61,926 bases of DNA, taken from the NCBI GenBank assembly GCA_002010075.1, contig MTMG01000019.1, forward strand, positions 1-61,926, read 5' to 3'. Source of the stretch: Methanomicrobia archaeon JdFR-19. Its GTDB lineage: Archaea; Halobacteriota; Methanosarcinia; DSM-18856; Methermicoccaceae. The position numbers and the translations under genes were made by a program. Shown here piece after piece: positions 8,712-17,299 of the stretch (position 1 is the first letter of the stretch; the number at the start of each line of letters is the position of its first letter). Below the pieces are notes generated by a model. It was not told the DNA's origin. It did not search any database and saw only the letters and a program-made list of their open reading frames with translations.

Positions 8712-9755
8712 TCAGCACTCCAGAAGAGTGTCAACATCTATATATCTATCCACAAGCTCCTTCATGATTCTTGCCTTATCCGGGCTCTTTGCCTTTATAC
8801 CCGATAAAATTGAGTCAAGACACTCGATCATCCTGAGCATGTCCTATCTTGTATGGAGAACTGGGACTCCGCACTCTTCTGCATAACTAACCACGGCTCT
8901 GTCTGGGGGATGGTCGCCACTGACCACTACACACCTAACACAGCAACCGATTGCAGTCGATATTATGTCCGAGCGCCCACTTCCTGTAACAATAACCGCA
9001 TCCTTTCTTCTTCTGAAACTTCTCACAGAACTCTCCGAGTCAAGGGCGCCCACAACAAGAGTTCCAACCTCCCCATCAAGATTGTGGTGTGCAGATAATA
9101 CATCTGCTCCTGTTAGCTCGACGATTTCATTGACTGTCACAGTCCTGAGTCTCGGCTCAGATGGTATTATAGATGCCATTGGAACTTCAAGAGTGTCCAA
9201 GAATCTCTCCATCCATTCGACTCTATATGATGGTACATCGTTAACAACAACACCACACACCCTAATCCCCTCGTACCTCAAAAGGGACAGCGATGTGAGA
9301 ATGTCATCCTCAACAAAATCTTTATCAGACGCAACAAGAACAACCGGCAAATCAAGAAGTTTTGCGACTTGAGAATTCGAGAGACCGATGACAGACCCAG
9401 TACCGAGACCTCCAGCCCCCTCAACAATCACAAAATCCTTTCCTGAACTTATCTCTGCAAAAGCTCTTGTTATGGTACTTTGAAGGTTTGTTATCTCACC
9501 CTTTATCGAACTCTGAATTAATTTCTCAGTATATGAAATCGGAGATATCATTTCCAAAGGCTCAGAAAATGAGAATAATCCTTTCATGACAAGAGCATCT
9601 TCATCCACAAGCTTCTTTTCAACCTCAACAAGAGCGTTGCCAATCGGTTTCATATAACCAACTTTCTTACCCCTCTCAATGAGTACTGAGATCAATCCAA
9701 CACATATTGCACTCTTTCCCGACTTCGTCATATTCGAGACTAACATCACACTCAT
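8712..9755 (-). CDS. BioD-like P-loop / DRTGG-domain protein, with in-frame TAG codon
   Basis: A 347-residue protein with an N-terminal dethiobiotin-synthetase/CobQ-like P-loop domain (SNMTKSGKSA near 7-16; VIVEGAGGLGTGSV near 110) and a DRTGG-type regulatory domain (about 195-300), as in the N-terminal half of some phosphotransacetylases. A sensor or regulatory role in acetyl-CoA metabolism is likely, since it lies 9 bases after the ADP-forming acyl-CoA synthetase. TAG is codon 304 (8846-8844), right after GVPVLHTR. The frame then runs 43 codons through a helical tail (DKARIMKELVDRYIDVDTLL) to TGA at 8714-8712, so that taw1 follows at once. The tail makes the operon spacing normal. Confidence 0.85.
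8844..8846 (-). other. In-frame TAG codon (codon 304 of BioD/DRTGG gene)
   Basis: The context is AGA-TAG-GAC. The frame remains open to a TGA adjoining the taw1 start. It is inferred to be read as an amino acid. Confidence 0.7.
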
Positions 9756-9764
9756 ACTATCACC

Positions 9765-11837
9765 TCAACTCTCATCCCACTTAACATTAGCCCTGAAGTC
9801 CACTGCTACACACCCTTTCTGAAGTGCCATAAGCGGGTTTATCTCGAACTCAACTATTTCTGGATGCTCTTCGACAAGCTGGGATATCCTCTGAATACAC
9901 TCAACAATTGCATCCACATCACACCTCTCTCCACCCCTCACGCCAGCAATCAACGGATACGTTTTTATCTCTCTGACCATCTCCATAGCCTCACTTTTTG
10001 TAATGGGCGATATTCTGAAAGATACATCTTTAAGTACTTCTACATATATCCCACCGAGTCCAAACATCAGGACCTTCCCAAACTGGACATCTTCCACAGC
10101 ACCAACTATGGTTTCCTTCCCTTTTACCATTTCTTGAACCATCACACCATACACATGAACATCTGGAGCATATCTCTTCACAGACGAGAGCATCGAGTTA
10201 TAAACAACCTCAGCTTCATCCCTATCACTGACAACTCTCACACCACCAACCTCTGTCTTGTGCGAAATTTGAGGTGAGACTATCTTCATAACAACTGGAT
10301 ATCCTATCCTCGAGGCTGCATCGACTGCTTCCTCGGCACTCCTCACTATTCTGTATTTTGGAATCGTTATTCCATATGCTGAAAGCATATCCATGTCCAA
10401 AAGTCCAAGTTCGTTCCTCCCTTCTTTTCTGACATTTTCAAGAATTTCTCTTACTTTGTGATAATCCACATCAAATCTCTCAGGTTTTTCTTTGGAAGGT
10501 TTAAACATGGTATATTTCACCATTGCATTAAGTGCAGAAGCTGCCCTTTCAGGATATGGATAATTGGGAATACCTGCTCTCCTTAGTATGCTAACCCCTT
10601 TCTCTATATAACTCCCTCCAACAAAGGAAGCGAGAATTGTTTTTGAGAATTGTCTCGAACAAAGCATCTTTGCAATTGCCTCAATATCCGTCATGGCTTG
10701 GGGAGATGTGAGACACATTACCGCATCCACATTGGGGTCTTTCATCACAGTAAAAACAGCTCGTGAATATACATCGGCATCAGCATCCCCCAAAACATCC
10801 ACTGGATTATAGACATTTGCACTCGGTGGAAGAAAAGACCTCAACTCATCTATCGTTGAAGAAGAAAAATCAGATAATCTTAGCCCCTTCATAACACATG
10901 CATCAGTTCCGAGGATTCCAAGCCCCCCTGCATTCGTCACAATTGCTACCCTATCTCCCTCTGGAAGAGGCTGATATGCAAAAACTTGTGCTACATCGAA
11001 CAACTCTTCGAGTGATGAAGCTTGAATAACTCCACTCTGCTTGAATGCGGCAGTGTATGCTGATTCTGAGCCAGCAATTGAGCCAGTGTGAGAAGAAACT
11101 GCTCTTGACCCTGCTCCTGTTCTGCCCCCTTTCAGCACAACCACTGGCTTAATCGCGCTAACCTTTTTTGCAGTTTCCAGAAACCTCCTCCCATCTGAAA
11201 CGCCTTCTATGTAAATCATTATGACCCTTGTTTCGTCATCCTCCACGAGAGCTTCAAGCAGATCCACCTCGTCGATATCTGCCTTGTTACCAAGACTGAC
11301 AAAAGCAGAGAATCCCACTTCCATCCTATCCGCCCAATCCAGAATCGAGGTCAATAAAGCACCAGATTGAGACACTACCGCTATGTTTCCCTTCCTTGGA
11401 GAAGTTGCAGAGAAGCTCGCATTCATACCTGTCCGTGGATTTCCAACGCCCAAACAATTTGGACCGAGTATCCTCACCCCATATGATGAGGCTATTTTCA
11501 AAACTTCTTTTTCAAGTCTAAGTCCTTCAACGCCACTCTCTCTAAAGCCGGCAGATATCACGACTGCACACTTGACGCCAGCCCTCCCGCACTCCTCCAC
11601 AACGCTTGGCACAAATGGTGCAGGTATTGCTATCACAGCAAGCTCACAAGGAGGTGCATCAATTACACTCGAATAACATTTCATTCCAAGAATTGTTTCA
11701 TAATTTGGATTTACTGGATAAACTTCTCCCTGAAAATTTTTCAAATTTAGAAGAAGGGCGTTCCCTACTTTGCCCCTCTTGGGAGACGCGCCTATCACTG
11801 CAATTGATTTCGGAAACAATAGACTTTCAAGTTTCAT
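9765..11837 (-). CDS. acd: ADP-forming acetyl/acyl-CoA synthetase (fused alpha-beta)
   Basis: A 690-residue NDP-forming acyl-CoA synthetase with alpha and beta parts fused. It makes ATP from acyl-CoA, ADP and phosphate, or runs in reverse. Domains in order: CoA-binding Rossmann (PKSIAVIGASPKRGKVGNAL, 8-27), succinyl-CoA-ligase-like domains with the phospho-histidine segment SSHTGSIAGSESAY (about 243-256), and a C-terminal ATP-grasp domain (about 475-690; YPVVMKIVSPQISHKTEVGG). ATG 11837 overlaps the DUF35 stop (ATGA). Linked to thiolase and HMG-CoA synthase upstream, it ties acetyl-CoA energy metabolism to mevalonate supply. The exact acid used (acetate or longer) cannot be told from sequence. 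Confidence 0.93.
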   Translation of the reverse strand: MKLESLLFPKSIAVIGASPKRGKVGNALLLNLKNFQGEVYPVNPNYETILGMKCYSSVIDAPPCELAVIAIPAPFVPSVVEECGRAGVKCAVVISAGFRESGVEGLRLEKEVLKIASSYGVRILGPNCLGVGNPRTGMNASFSATSPRKGNIAVVSQSGALLTSILDWADRMEVGFSAFVSLGNKADIDEVDLLEALVEDDETRVIMIYIEGVSDGRRFLETAKKVSAIKPVVVLKGGRTGAGSRAVSSHTGSIAGSESAYTAAFKQSGVIQASSLEELFDVAQVFAYQPLPEGDRVAIVTNAGGLGILGTDACVMKGLRLSDFSSSTIDELRSFLPPSANVYNPVDVLGDADADVYSRAVFTVMKDPNVDAVMCLTSPQAMTDIEAIAKMLCSRQFSKTILASFVGGSYIEKGVSILRRAGIPNYPYPERAASALNAMVKYTMFKPSKEKPERFDVDYHKVREILENVRKEGRNELGLLDMDMLSAYGITIPKYRIVRSAEEAVDAASRIGYPVVMKIVSPQISHKTEVGGVRVVSDRDEAEVVYNSMLSSVKRYAPDVHVYGVMVQEMVKGKETIVGAVEDVQFGKVLMFGLGGIYVEVLKDVSFRISPITKSEAMEMVREIKTYPLIAGVRGGERCDVDAIVECIQRISQLVEEHPEIVEFEINPLMALQKGCVAVDFRANVKWDES

Positions 11838-12223
11838 GCAGGAACAAATTTGGTGCCATAATATATTATACCTCTTTCTCCACTCTCTCCCATCTTTCTA
11901 AAAACTGCCCTGACTCTCATACCTATTTTAACATCCTCTGGCTCGCAGACCAATTGGGCTGTTATCTTAGGTCCTTCATCCAATTTTATTATGGCAAGTA
12001 TGTACGGGGTATATTTCTCAAATCTCTTGGCAGGTGTGTTCACAACGGTATAAGTAACAACCTCTCCAGTCCCACCAAAATTGTAAGGCTCTATCTTTCC
12101 AGACCTTCTACACTTCGGACAGATATTTCTGGCAGGATAGTGATACGCGCCACACATAGTGCATCTGCTTCCACTCAGATTGTATCTGGACGGTATCTCT
12201 CTCCAAAACATCGGAACACTCAT
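11834..12223 (-). CDS. DUF35 OB-fold acyl-CoA-associated zinc-ribbon protein
   Basis: A 129-residue DUF35 protein: an N-terminal rubredoxin-like zinc ribbon (CTMCGAYHYPARNICPKC, about 19-36) followed by an OB fold. In methanogens this protein bridges acetoacetyl-CoA thiolase and HMG-CoA synthase so that the thermodynamically poor thiolase product is passed on directly. Gene order HMG-CoA synthase, thiolase, DUF35 is exactly that complex. Start ATG 12223 has AGGTGATG upstream; the thiolase stop is 4 bases before it. It overlaps acd by ATGA. Confidence 0.93.
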   Translation of the reverse strand: MSVPMFWREIPSRYNLSGSRCTMCGAYHYPARNICPKCRRSGKIEPYNFGGTGEVVTYTVVNTPAKRFEKYTPYILAIIKLDEGPKITAQLVCEPEDVKIGMRVRAVFRKMGESGERGIIYYGTKFVPA

Positions 12224-12227
12224 ATCA

Positions 12228-13391
12228 TCACCTCGAAAGGATATGTACGACAGCAGTTCCCCCAGACCCGCCCACATTATGTGTCAATGCGAGCTCAGCC
12301 CCATCCACTTGTCTCTTTCCTGCCTCGCCTCTCAGCTGTTGCACTACCTCAACAATTTGTTTTATGCCAGTTGCTCCTACCGGATGCCCACACGCTTTCA
12401 ATCCGCCCGACGTATTCACAGGAATCTTCCCTCCTATCTCAGTCTCTCCATCCTCGGTCATCTTACCACCTTCTCCCTTTGCACAGAAGCCCAAATCCTC
12501 TATAGCGCATATCTCCGCAATCGTAAAACAATCATGAACTTCTGCAATATCCACATCGGCTGGTGATATGTGTGCCATGGAATATGCTCTCTTTGCAGCC
12601 TCTTTTGTCGCATCAAGTGTTGTTATGTCTTCCCTATCATGAAGTGAAATTGTACTTGTGGCACATGCTGACGCTTTAACACGGATGGGGGTGTCAGTGT
12701 ATTCAGATGCTATATCAAGAGGGGCAAGTACAACCGCAGCTGCACCATCTGTTATGGGTGAACAATCTAAAACCCTTAGGGGGTCGGCAACTATTGGCGA
12801 GTTGAGAACATCCTCCACACTTACATTTCTCCTATACTGTGCCTTTGGATTGTGAACTGCATTGGCGTGATTTTTCACAGACACAAGCGCAAGTTGTTCT
12901 CTTGTGGTTCCATATCTGTGCATATGAAGTCTGGCTATCATCGCATAAAGTCCTGGAAAGGTTGCCCCAGCAAATCCCTCCCATTCTCGATCAGATGCAG
13001 CTGCAAGTGCATCTGTTGCATCCTCAGTCGAAACATCTGTCATTTTCTCAACGCCTGCCGCAACAACCACATCATAGTATCCCGATGCAACAGCCAGAAA
13101 AGCCTGATGCATTGCAAGACCGCCTGAAGCACATGCACCCTCCACCCTCACAGATGGAATGTGAAATGAGGCAAGCCCTGCATAATCTGCTATCAAACAC
13201 CCGATATGCTCCTGTTTTGTAAACTGTCCGCTACTCATATTCCCTACAAAGAGGGCGTCGATTTCCTCTCCTCCCACACCACAATCTTCCAGAGCTTCAA
13301 TTCCAGCCTCTACCACCAAATCCCGAAGAGAACGATTCCACAACTCTCCAAATCTTGTACATCCAACACCTACAACCGCAACTTCCCTCAT
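12228..13391 (-). CDS. Acetoacetyl-CoA thiolase (archaeal SCP2-type)
   Basis: A 387-residue thiolase that condenses two acetyl-CoA to acetoacetyl-CoA, the first step of the mevalonate pathway. The nucleophilic cysteine is C87 in [11 protein letters not shown]. The C-terminal catalytic motifs are [27 protein letters not shown] and [10 protein letters not shown]. It lacks the second biosynthetic-type N-terminal features of bacterial thiolases, as usual for the archaeal branch. It starts 9 bases after HMG-CoA synthase and 4 bases before DUF35, in the channelling complex. Confidence 0.93.
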   Translation of the reverse strand: MREVAVVGVGCTRFGELWNRSLRDLVVEAGIEALEDCGVGGEEIDALFVGNMSSGQFTKQEHIGCLIADYAGLASFHIPSVRVEGACASGGLAMHQAFLAVASGYYDVVVAAGVEKMTDVSTEDATDALAAASDREWEGFAGATFPGLYAMIARLHMHRYGTTREQLALVSVKNHANAVHNPKAQYRRNVSVEDVLNSPIVADPLRVLDCSPITDGAAAVVLAPLDIASEYTDTPIRVKASACATSTISLHDREDITTLDATKEAAKRAYSMAHISPADVDIAEVHDCFTIAEICAIEDLGFCAKGEGGKMTEDGETEIGGKIPVNTSGGLKACGHPVGATGIKQIVEVVQQLRGEAGKRQVDGAELALTHNVGGSGGTAVVHILSR

Positions 13392-13400
13392 TCCAACCCC

Positions 13401-14447
13401 TCAAAACTTTATTTTATTCTTATGCTTTGCATAGAGTGCATAATCAAGATAAATCGGACTGGATAACAATTCCTCGACAGTGGGAACCTCTTTCACCCTG
13501 ATTTTCTCAATTGTATCTCTCACAACGAACGAAAATGTGTCACTCCCCGCACCAGAGCCAAAGGATGTCATGAGTATCCTATCTCCCGGTTCAGCTTTAT
13601 CAAGAACTGCTGCAAGACCAATCATAGACGAAGCGGAGTAAGTATTACCAAGTCTTCCAACAACAAGTCCGGGCAATAATTGTTGCTCTGTGAAACCTAA
13701 CTTCTTTGCAACATTCATAGGAAACTTACCATTCGGTTGGTGAAACACCACATATCTATAATCCTCTGGCGTTGTAGAAGTTGCATCGAGGAGCATCTTA
13801 GTTGCATTATAAATATGTTTGAAATAAGCTGGCTCTCCTGTAAATCTCCCCCCATGCTCTGGATATGGTTGCCCCTCCCTCCTCCAGAAATCAGGTGTGT
13901 CTGTTGTGTATGAGAGTGTATGCTCAATCTCAGCTATCACGTCATTTCCTTTTCCTATAATGGCAGCCATCCCGCCTGCGGCAGCTGTAAATTCAAGAGC
14001 GTCGTTGGGTGCACCTTGTGAAACATCTGCTCCAATCGCCATACCAAGGTCTATCATGTCTGCTTTCACAAGAGCGTAACATGTTTGCATCGCAGCAGTC
14101 CCTGCCTTACATGCAAACTCATAATCTGCAACTGTTAAATGTGGTGTTGCTCCAATCGCCTCGGCAACAATAGTGCCAGTTGGCTTTACAGCATACGGAT
14201 GACTCTCAGAACCCACATACAAAGCACCTATCCTCCTGGGGTCTATGCCAGCTCTTTTCACCGAATATCTGGCAGCTTCTACCGCAATTGTGACAGTATC
14301 CTCATCAATATCTGGGGCAGATTTTTCTCTGACTCTCAATCCTCTTATTATGGGTTCAGGATCTTTTCCCCATACCCTTGCTATTTCCTCAATCTTTATC
14401 CTGTATCTTGGTATATATACACCATACGAAACCAAACCAACGACCAT
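13401..14447 (-). CDS. Hydroxymethylglutaryl-CoA synthase
   Basis: A 348-residue archaeal HMG-CoA synthase that joins acetyl-CoA and acetoacetyl-CoA to make HMG-CoA for isoprenoid lipids. Active-site cysteine is C113 in [12 protein letters not shown], close to Cys114 of the methanogen enzyme. The catalytic histidine segment is [12 protein letters not shown], and [11 protein letters not shown] ends the fold. It starts 3 bases after the upstream regulator stop, with ribosome site GAGGTAAGTT. Its immediate neighbours are thiolase and DUF35. Confidence 0.95.
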   Translation of the reverse strand: MVVGLVSYGVYIPRYRIKIEEIARVWGKDPEPIIRGLRVREKSAPDIDEDTVTIAVEAARYSVKRAGIDPRRIGALYVGSESHPYAVKPTGTIVAEAIGATPHLTVADYEFACKAGTAAMQTCYALVKADMIDLGMAIGADVSQGAPNDALEFTAAAGGMAAIIGKGNDVIAEIEHTLSYTTDTPDFWRREGQPYPEHGGRFTGEPAYFKHIYNATKMLLDATSTTPEDYRYVVFHQPNGKFPMNVAKKLGFTEQQLLPGLVVGRLGNTYSASSMIGLAAVLDKAEPGDRILMTSFGSGAGSDTFSFVVRDTIEKIRVKEVPTVEELLSSPIYLDYALYAKHKNKIKF

Positions 14448-14450
14448 AAC

Positions 14451-15206
14451 TTACCTCCTCAGAACCTTTATAATACTCTCAACAGGCATGGTGGTTGCAA
14501 GTACAGGTATCTGTTCGATTTCAGCTATCCTAACCGCAATGCTATCAACCCTTGTAATGCCCTGTAATACCACCGCACTGGGCTTGAGATTGCTAACCCT
14601 TATTGCAACCATGGGAGAGCGTCCTGTGCTTACTCTTGTAAATATCAATGCCCTCTCTGTACTCCATCCATAGAGTCTCTGAAAATCGTACGATGAGAGT
14701 TCAAGAATTGCTTTCAAACTATCCACGATTGTATGCCCATAAAGACGTCTTCCGTGATCAACCAAGTAAACCTTTATCGCATTTATTCTCTCAGCAAGTT
14801 CAGAAACCGTGATTGGCTTTTTGTAATCGTACATGTCATAAATCACGCCGGGAGTAAAACTGTAAAGGGTTGTGGCATATGTCCTCACATTCTTCCCACC
14901 TTTCAGTATGTCTATCTCAATGAGTGCCTCGACAACCCTTCTGATGATGTTTATGCCAGGCGACTTTCTTCTTCCACTCTCATAGTCGGATATGACAGAG
15001 GGTGACACATTCAGATAGGCTGATAACTCACTCTGTGATATTCCAAAGCTTGTTCTCCACTTTCTTATGGTCTCACCTGGATTCTGAGAAAGCGTTATTT
15101 CTCCAGCCATTTTTTCTGCAAGCTTTGACCTAACATCTGCCCATCCCCTATCTTCCATGAGAGGGGGTGTGTAATCATAATTTATAAATTTAACGAGGGA
15201 GGGCAT
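14451..15206 (-). CDS. HTH transcriptional regulator at head of mevalonate operon
   Basis: A 251-residue protein with a Cro/C1-type helix-turn-helix at about 55-95 (WRTSFGISQSELSAYLNVSPSVISDYESGRRKSPG, given here by its key parts ISQSELSAYLNVSP and SDYESGRR). A long C-terminal domain of unknown ligand follows. This archaeal family regularly sits just before HMG-CoA synthase and is presumed to control the operon. ATG 15206 has no ribosome site; a T-rich TATA-like tract at about 15227-15238 suggests a leaderless transcript. A later ATG at 15158 is possible. It ends TAA. Confidence 0.85.
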   Translation of the reverse strand: MPSLVKFINYDYTPPLMEDRGWADVRSKLAEKMAGEITLSQNPGETIRKWRTSFGISQSELSAYLNVSPSVISDYESGRRKSPGINIIRRVVEALIEIDILKGGKNVRTYATTLYSFTPGVIYDMYDYKKPITVSELAERINAIKVYLVDHGRRLYGHTIVDSLKAILELSSYDFQRLYGWSTERALIFTRVSTGRSPMVAIRVSNLKPSAVVLQGITRVDSIAVRIAEIEQIPVLATTMPVESIIKVLRR

Positions 15207-15221
15207 CGTCAAAAAACGAAA

Positions 15222-15240
15222 AAGGAAGTTTTAAAAATGC
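15222..15240. promoter_or_regulatory. TATA-like element between divergent regulator and zinc-ribbon gene
   Basis: The run aaggaagttttaaaaatgc lies between the two divergent genes. Centred near 15233, it is about 27 bases from ATG 15206 on the minus strand and about 28 from ATG 15261 on the plus strand, so one A/T element may serve both. Confidence 0.35.
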
Positions 15241-15260
15241 TTTGTGTGTTAGGTGGGTGT

Positions 15261-15434
15261 ATGGTAAAGACAACAAGTCCATATCACTGCAACTCATGTG
15301 GGGTTGCTCTGAAAGAAAGAGGTTTTACAAGGTTTCCTTGTCCGATATGTGGGACTGTGATTGGAAGATGTACAAGATGCAGAACAATCGGTGCACAGTA
15401 CATATGCCCCAAATGTGGATTTACAGGACCTTGA
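15261..15434 (+). CDS. Small zinc-ribbon protein (HVO_2753-like, predicted RNA-binding)
   Basis: A 57-residue protein made almost only of two zinc ribbons, with four CxxC motifs: CNSC, CPIC, CTRC and CPKC. This conserved archaeal family sits next to elongation factor 1-beta and is predicted to bind RNA or the translation machinery. Start ATG 15261 has AGGTGGGTG upstream. The TGA is 12 bases before the aEF1B start, so the two are co-transcribed. Confidence 0.88.
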   Translation: MVKTTSPYHCNSCGVALKERGFTRFPCPICGTVIGRCTRCRTIGAQYICPKCGFTGP

Positions 15435-15446
15435 GAGGTGATGAAA

Positions 15447-15713
15447 ATGGGAGATGTTGCAGCGAAACTGAGAATTATGCCAAAAGATGTGGAGATTGAT
15501 TTAGAACAGCTGAAAGAGAAGATATCGATGGTGCTTCCCGAGAATGTAAAACTCCATGGCTTTTCCATCGAGCCAATCGCCTTTGGTCTGAGTGCGTTGA
15601 ACGTTGTGGTTCTGGTGGCAGATGCGGAAGGTGGAACTGAAGAAGTTGAACAGCTCATAGAGGGGCTGGATGATGTTGAAAGTGTGAGTGTTGTTGAGGT
15701 GGGAAGGATATAA
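15447..15713 (+). CDS. ef1b: Translation elongation factor aEF1B (EF-1 beta)
   Basis: An 88-residue guanine-nucleotide exchange factor that reloads aEF1A with GTP. It starts MGDVAAKLRIMPKDVEIDLE and holds the conserved core KLHGFSIEPIAFGLSALNV. Length matches archaeal aEF1B. I chose ATG 15447 because AGGTGA lies about six bases before it; in-frame ATG 15441 and GTG 15438 are alternatives. It ends in tandem TAA TAA. Confidence 0.95.
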   Translation: MGDVAAKLRIMPKDVEIDLEQLKEKISMVLPENVKLHGFSIEPIAFGLSALNVVVLVADAEGGTEEVEQLIEGLDDVESVSVVEVGRI

Positions 15714-15718
15714 TAAGG

Positions 15719-16144
15719 GTGGTGTGTGTTGGCTCACTTAAGGGAGCCATGAAGGATATCGAAAATGAATACCTCAAAAGAATGAGAGACGTGTATGTTG
15801 TGGAAGTGAAGGAAGAGAAAGACAAGGGGTTGGGTGTGGATAATATTCTTAAAAATGAAGAGAAGAGAATTTTGGACAAATTAAGGGGTTTTGTTGTTGT
15901 TCTTGATGAGAGGGGCAAAGAGATGAATTCAAACGAATTTGCACGGTTTGTTAATGAGAGAAAACTCAGGGGTGATATAACATTCGTTGTTGGAGGACCA
16001 TATGGGCTATCGCAGAACATAAAAAATCGGGCGGATGTTGTTCTATCTCTAAGTAGGATGACACTGACCCATGAAATGGCAAGAATTCTGCTGCTTGAAC
16101 AACTTTACAGAACATTCACAAAATCAATTGGGTATCACAAGTGA
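15719..16144 (+). CDS. rlmH: RlmH, 23S rRNA (pseudouridine-N3)-methyltransferase
   Basis: A 141-residue SPOUT methyltransferase that methylates a pseudouridine in helix 69 of large-subunit rRNA. The knotted SAM-site motif is VVGGPYGLS (about 93-101), and the tail LSLSRMTLTHEMARILLLEQLYR matches the family. The N-terminus is short: VCVGSLKG is preceded by only a GTG (15719) in a frame that closes at 15695. So the start is GTG 15719 with AAGGATA upstream, or a rarer codon. It follows aEF1B by five bases. It ends TGA. Confidence 0.88.
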   Translation: MVCVGSLKGAMKDIENEYLKRMRDVYVVEVKEEKDKGLGVDNILKNEEKRILDKLRGFVVVLDERGKEMNSNEFARFVNERKLRGDITFVVGGPYGLSQNIKNRADVVLSLSRMTLTHEMARILLLEQLYRTFTKSIGYHK

Positions 16145-16156
16145 AAAACATAGAAA

Positions 16157-16172
16157 AAATTTATTTATAAGA
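16157..16172 (+). promoter_or_regulatory. TATA box of the archaellum gene cluster
   Basis: An A/T tract, aaaatttatttataag, stands about 30 bases before TTG 16199. It is a good BRE/TATA-like element and likely starts the fla transcript. A ribosome site TAGGGGAT follows. Confidence 0.5.
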
Positions 16173-16198
16173 TGAACAAAGTGATGTAGGGGATATGT

Positions 16199-17236
16199 TT
16201 GGGCATTCTTGATAAACTATCAAAATTGATACCAAAAAAAGAGAAAGAACTCGAGTTTGATGTTTCACCTGAAGAGATGGAAGAGGTTCCTGGAGATATT
16301 TTCGGAGATGAATTTGAAATTGAAGAAGGTGGTTTGGGAGAGATCCGAGAGGAGGAAGTGAGCGGAGGAGGAAAGGGAGAGGAAAGATTTGAAGAGCTTG
16401 AAAGTAAGATTTCAAAACTTGAGATGACGATAACAGGTATGCAGAGAGAACAAGATGAGGTTAAAAAATCGCTGGAATCCATAAATCAGAGCATGGTTGA
16501 ACTTCTTTCTCTTTACGAGGTTGTCTCAAACCAAATAAACCCATTCGTGGGGGACGGTGATAAAGCTCCAGTGGTAATGGAAAAACTTGACAACATGGAA
16601 AAAAGAATCAACGAGTTCGAAGAGATTGTAAACAATATCAAAATGGATTTGGAAACAAAGAGGACAGAGGACAAAAGTTTAGAATTTGATACACTCTCTG
16701 AAGCTTTTGGAACACTGAGTGAAGAGGTTGACAAACTCTCCAAGAAAATTTCCGAGATTGAAGTAGAGATAAAATCTGAGAAAATGGAGAGTAAAGAAGT
16801 AAAAAGAGAGAATGTGAAGGAAAATATAGTTATTACTGCTGATTCTGTGGTGGATTCTGGAGAGGTCTCCCAGACGCCGACCAAACCAAGGCTGAAGAGA
16901 ATAGAACTGACGCCGACCAATGTCGTGGTACTTCTAAAATGGCTCGAATTTCTCATGGAGAGAGTGGGAAGGAATAACCTGATAGAGGTGCTCGACTTCT
17001 ATGTAGAAATTGGATGGATCAGTGAAGAAGTAGCATCAACATTGCTCTCTTATGCAAGAGGGATTGAGTACTATACTGAAAAACATGAGTGGAGGCTTCT
17101 ATCTGATGACCACACAAAATCTCTCCTCTTCATAGAAAAACTCTCAGGGAACAAAATCGACCACTCAACCCTTCGCAGAGTTGAGAGAGAGATATCAAAA
17201 TTGAGTAGGGGAGTTGAGGAGATATACGGACTTTAA
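16199..17236 (+). CDS. Archaellum protein FlaD/E (ArlD/E)-like
   Basis: A 345-residue component of the archaellum motor ring that links motor and chemotaxis proteins. The first ~65 residues are acidic, about 65-220 is coiled coil (KISKLEMTITGMQRE, then LSEEVDKLSKKISEIEVEI), and the last ~120 residues form the FlaD/E domain (RIELTPTNVVVLLKWLEFL ... RGVEEIYGL). The coiled coil plus D/E domain in one chain resembles the fused FlaC/E or FlaD of other euryarchaeotes. The start is TTG 16199 (MGILDKL), supported by GGGGAT. An upstream ATG at 16184 would be in frame only by reading a TAG at 16187-16189. It ends TAA. Confidence 0.88.
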   Translation: MGILDKLSKLIPKKEKELEFDVSPEEMEEVPGDIFGDEFEIEEGGLGEIREEEVSGGGKGEERFEELESKISKLEMTITGMQREQDEVKKSLESINQSMVELLSLYEVVSNQINPFVGDGDKAPVVMEKLDNMEKRINEFEEIVNNIKMDLETKRTEDKSLEFDTLSEAFGTLSEEVDKLSKKISEIEVEIKSEKMESKEVKRENVKENIVITADSVVDSGEVSQTPTKPRLKRIELTPTNVVVLLKWLEFLMERVGRNNLIEVLDFYVEIGWISEEVASTLLSYARGIEYYTEKHEWRLLSDDHTKSLLFIEKLSGNKIDHSTLRRVEREISKLSRGVEEIYGL

Positions 17237-17237
17237 C

Positions 17238-17278
17238 AGTTGTTTGTAGTTTACAACAAATTACAAAGTATTAAATAG
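17238..17278 (+). promoter_or_regulatory. flaH promoter with imperfect palindrome
   Basis: The flaD/E to flaH gap (63 bases) holds an imperfect inverted repeat, TTGTTTGTA and TACAACAA around a 3-base centre (17241-17260), and then a TATA-like tattaaatag (17268-17277). The TATA lies about 27 bases before GTG 17300, which fits a second, leaderless promoter. The palindrome is an operator candidate. Confidence 0.4.
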
Positions 17279-17299
17279 CCCACTCTGAGAGTTTGAATT

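Noticed and set aside
16194-16211. ATG 16194 as start of an archaellum gene
   Set aside because: It is out of frame with the FlaD/E protein and reaches a TGA after five codons.
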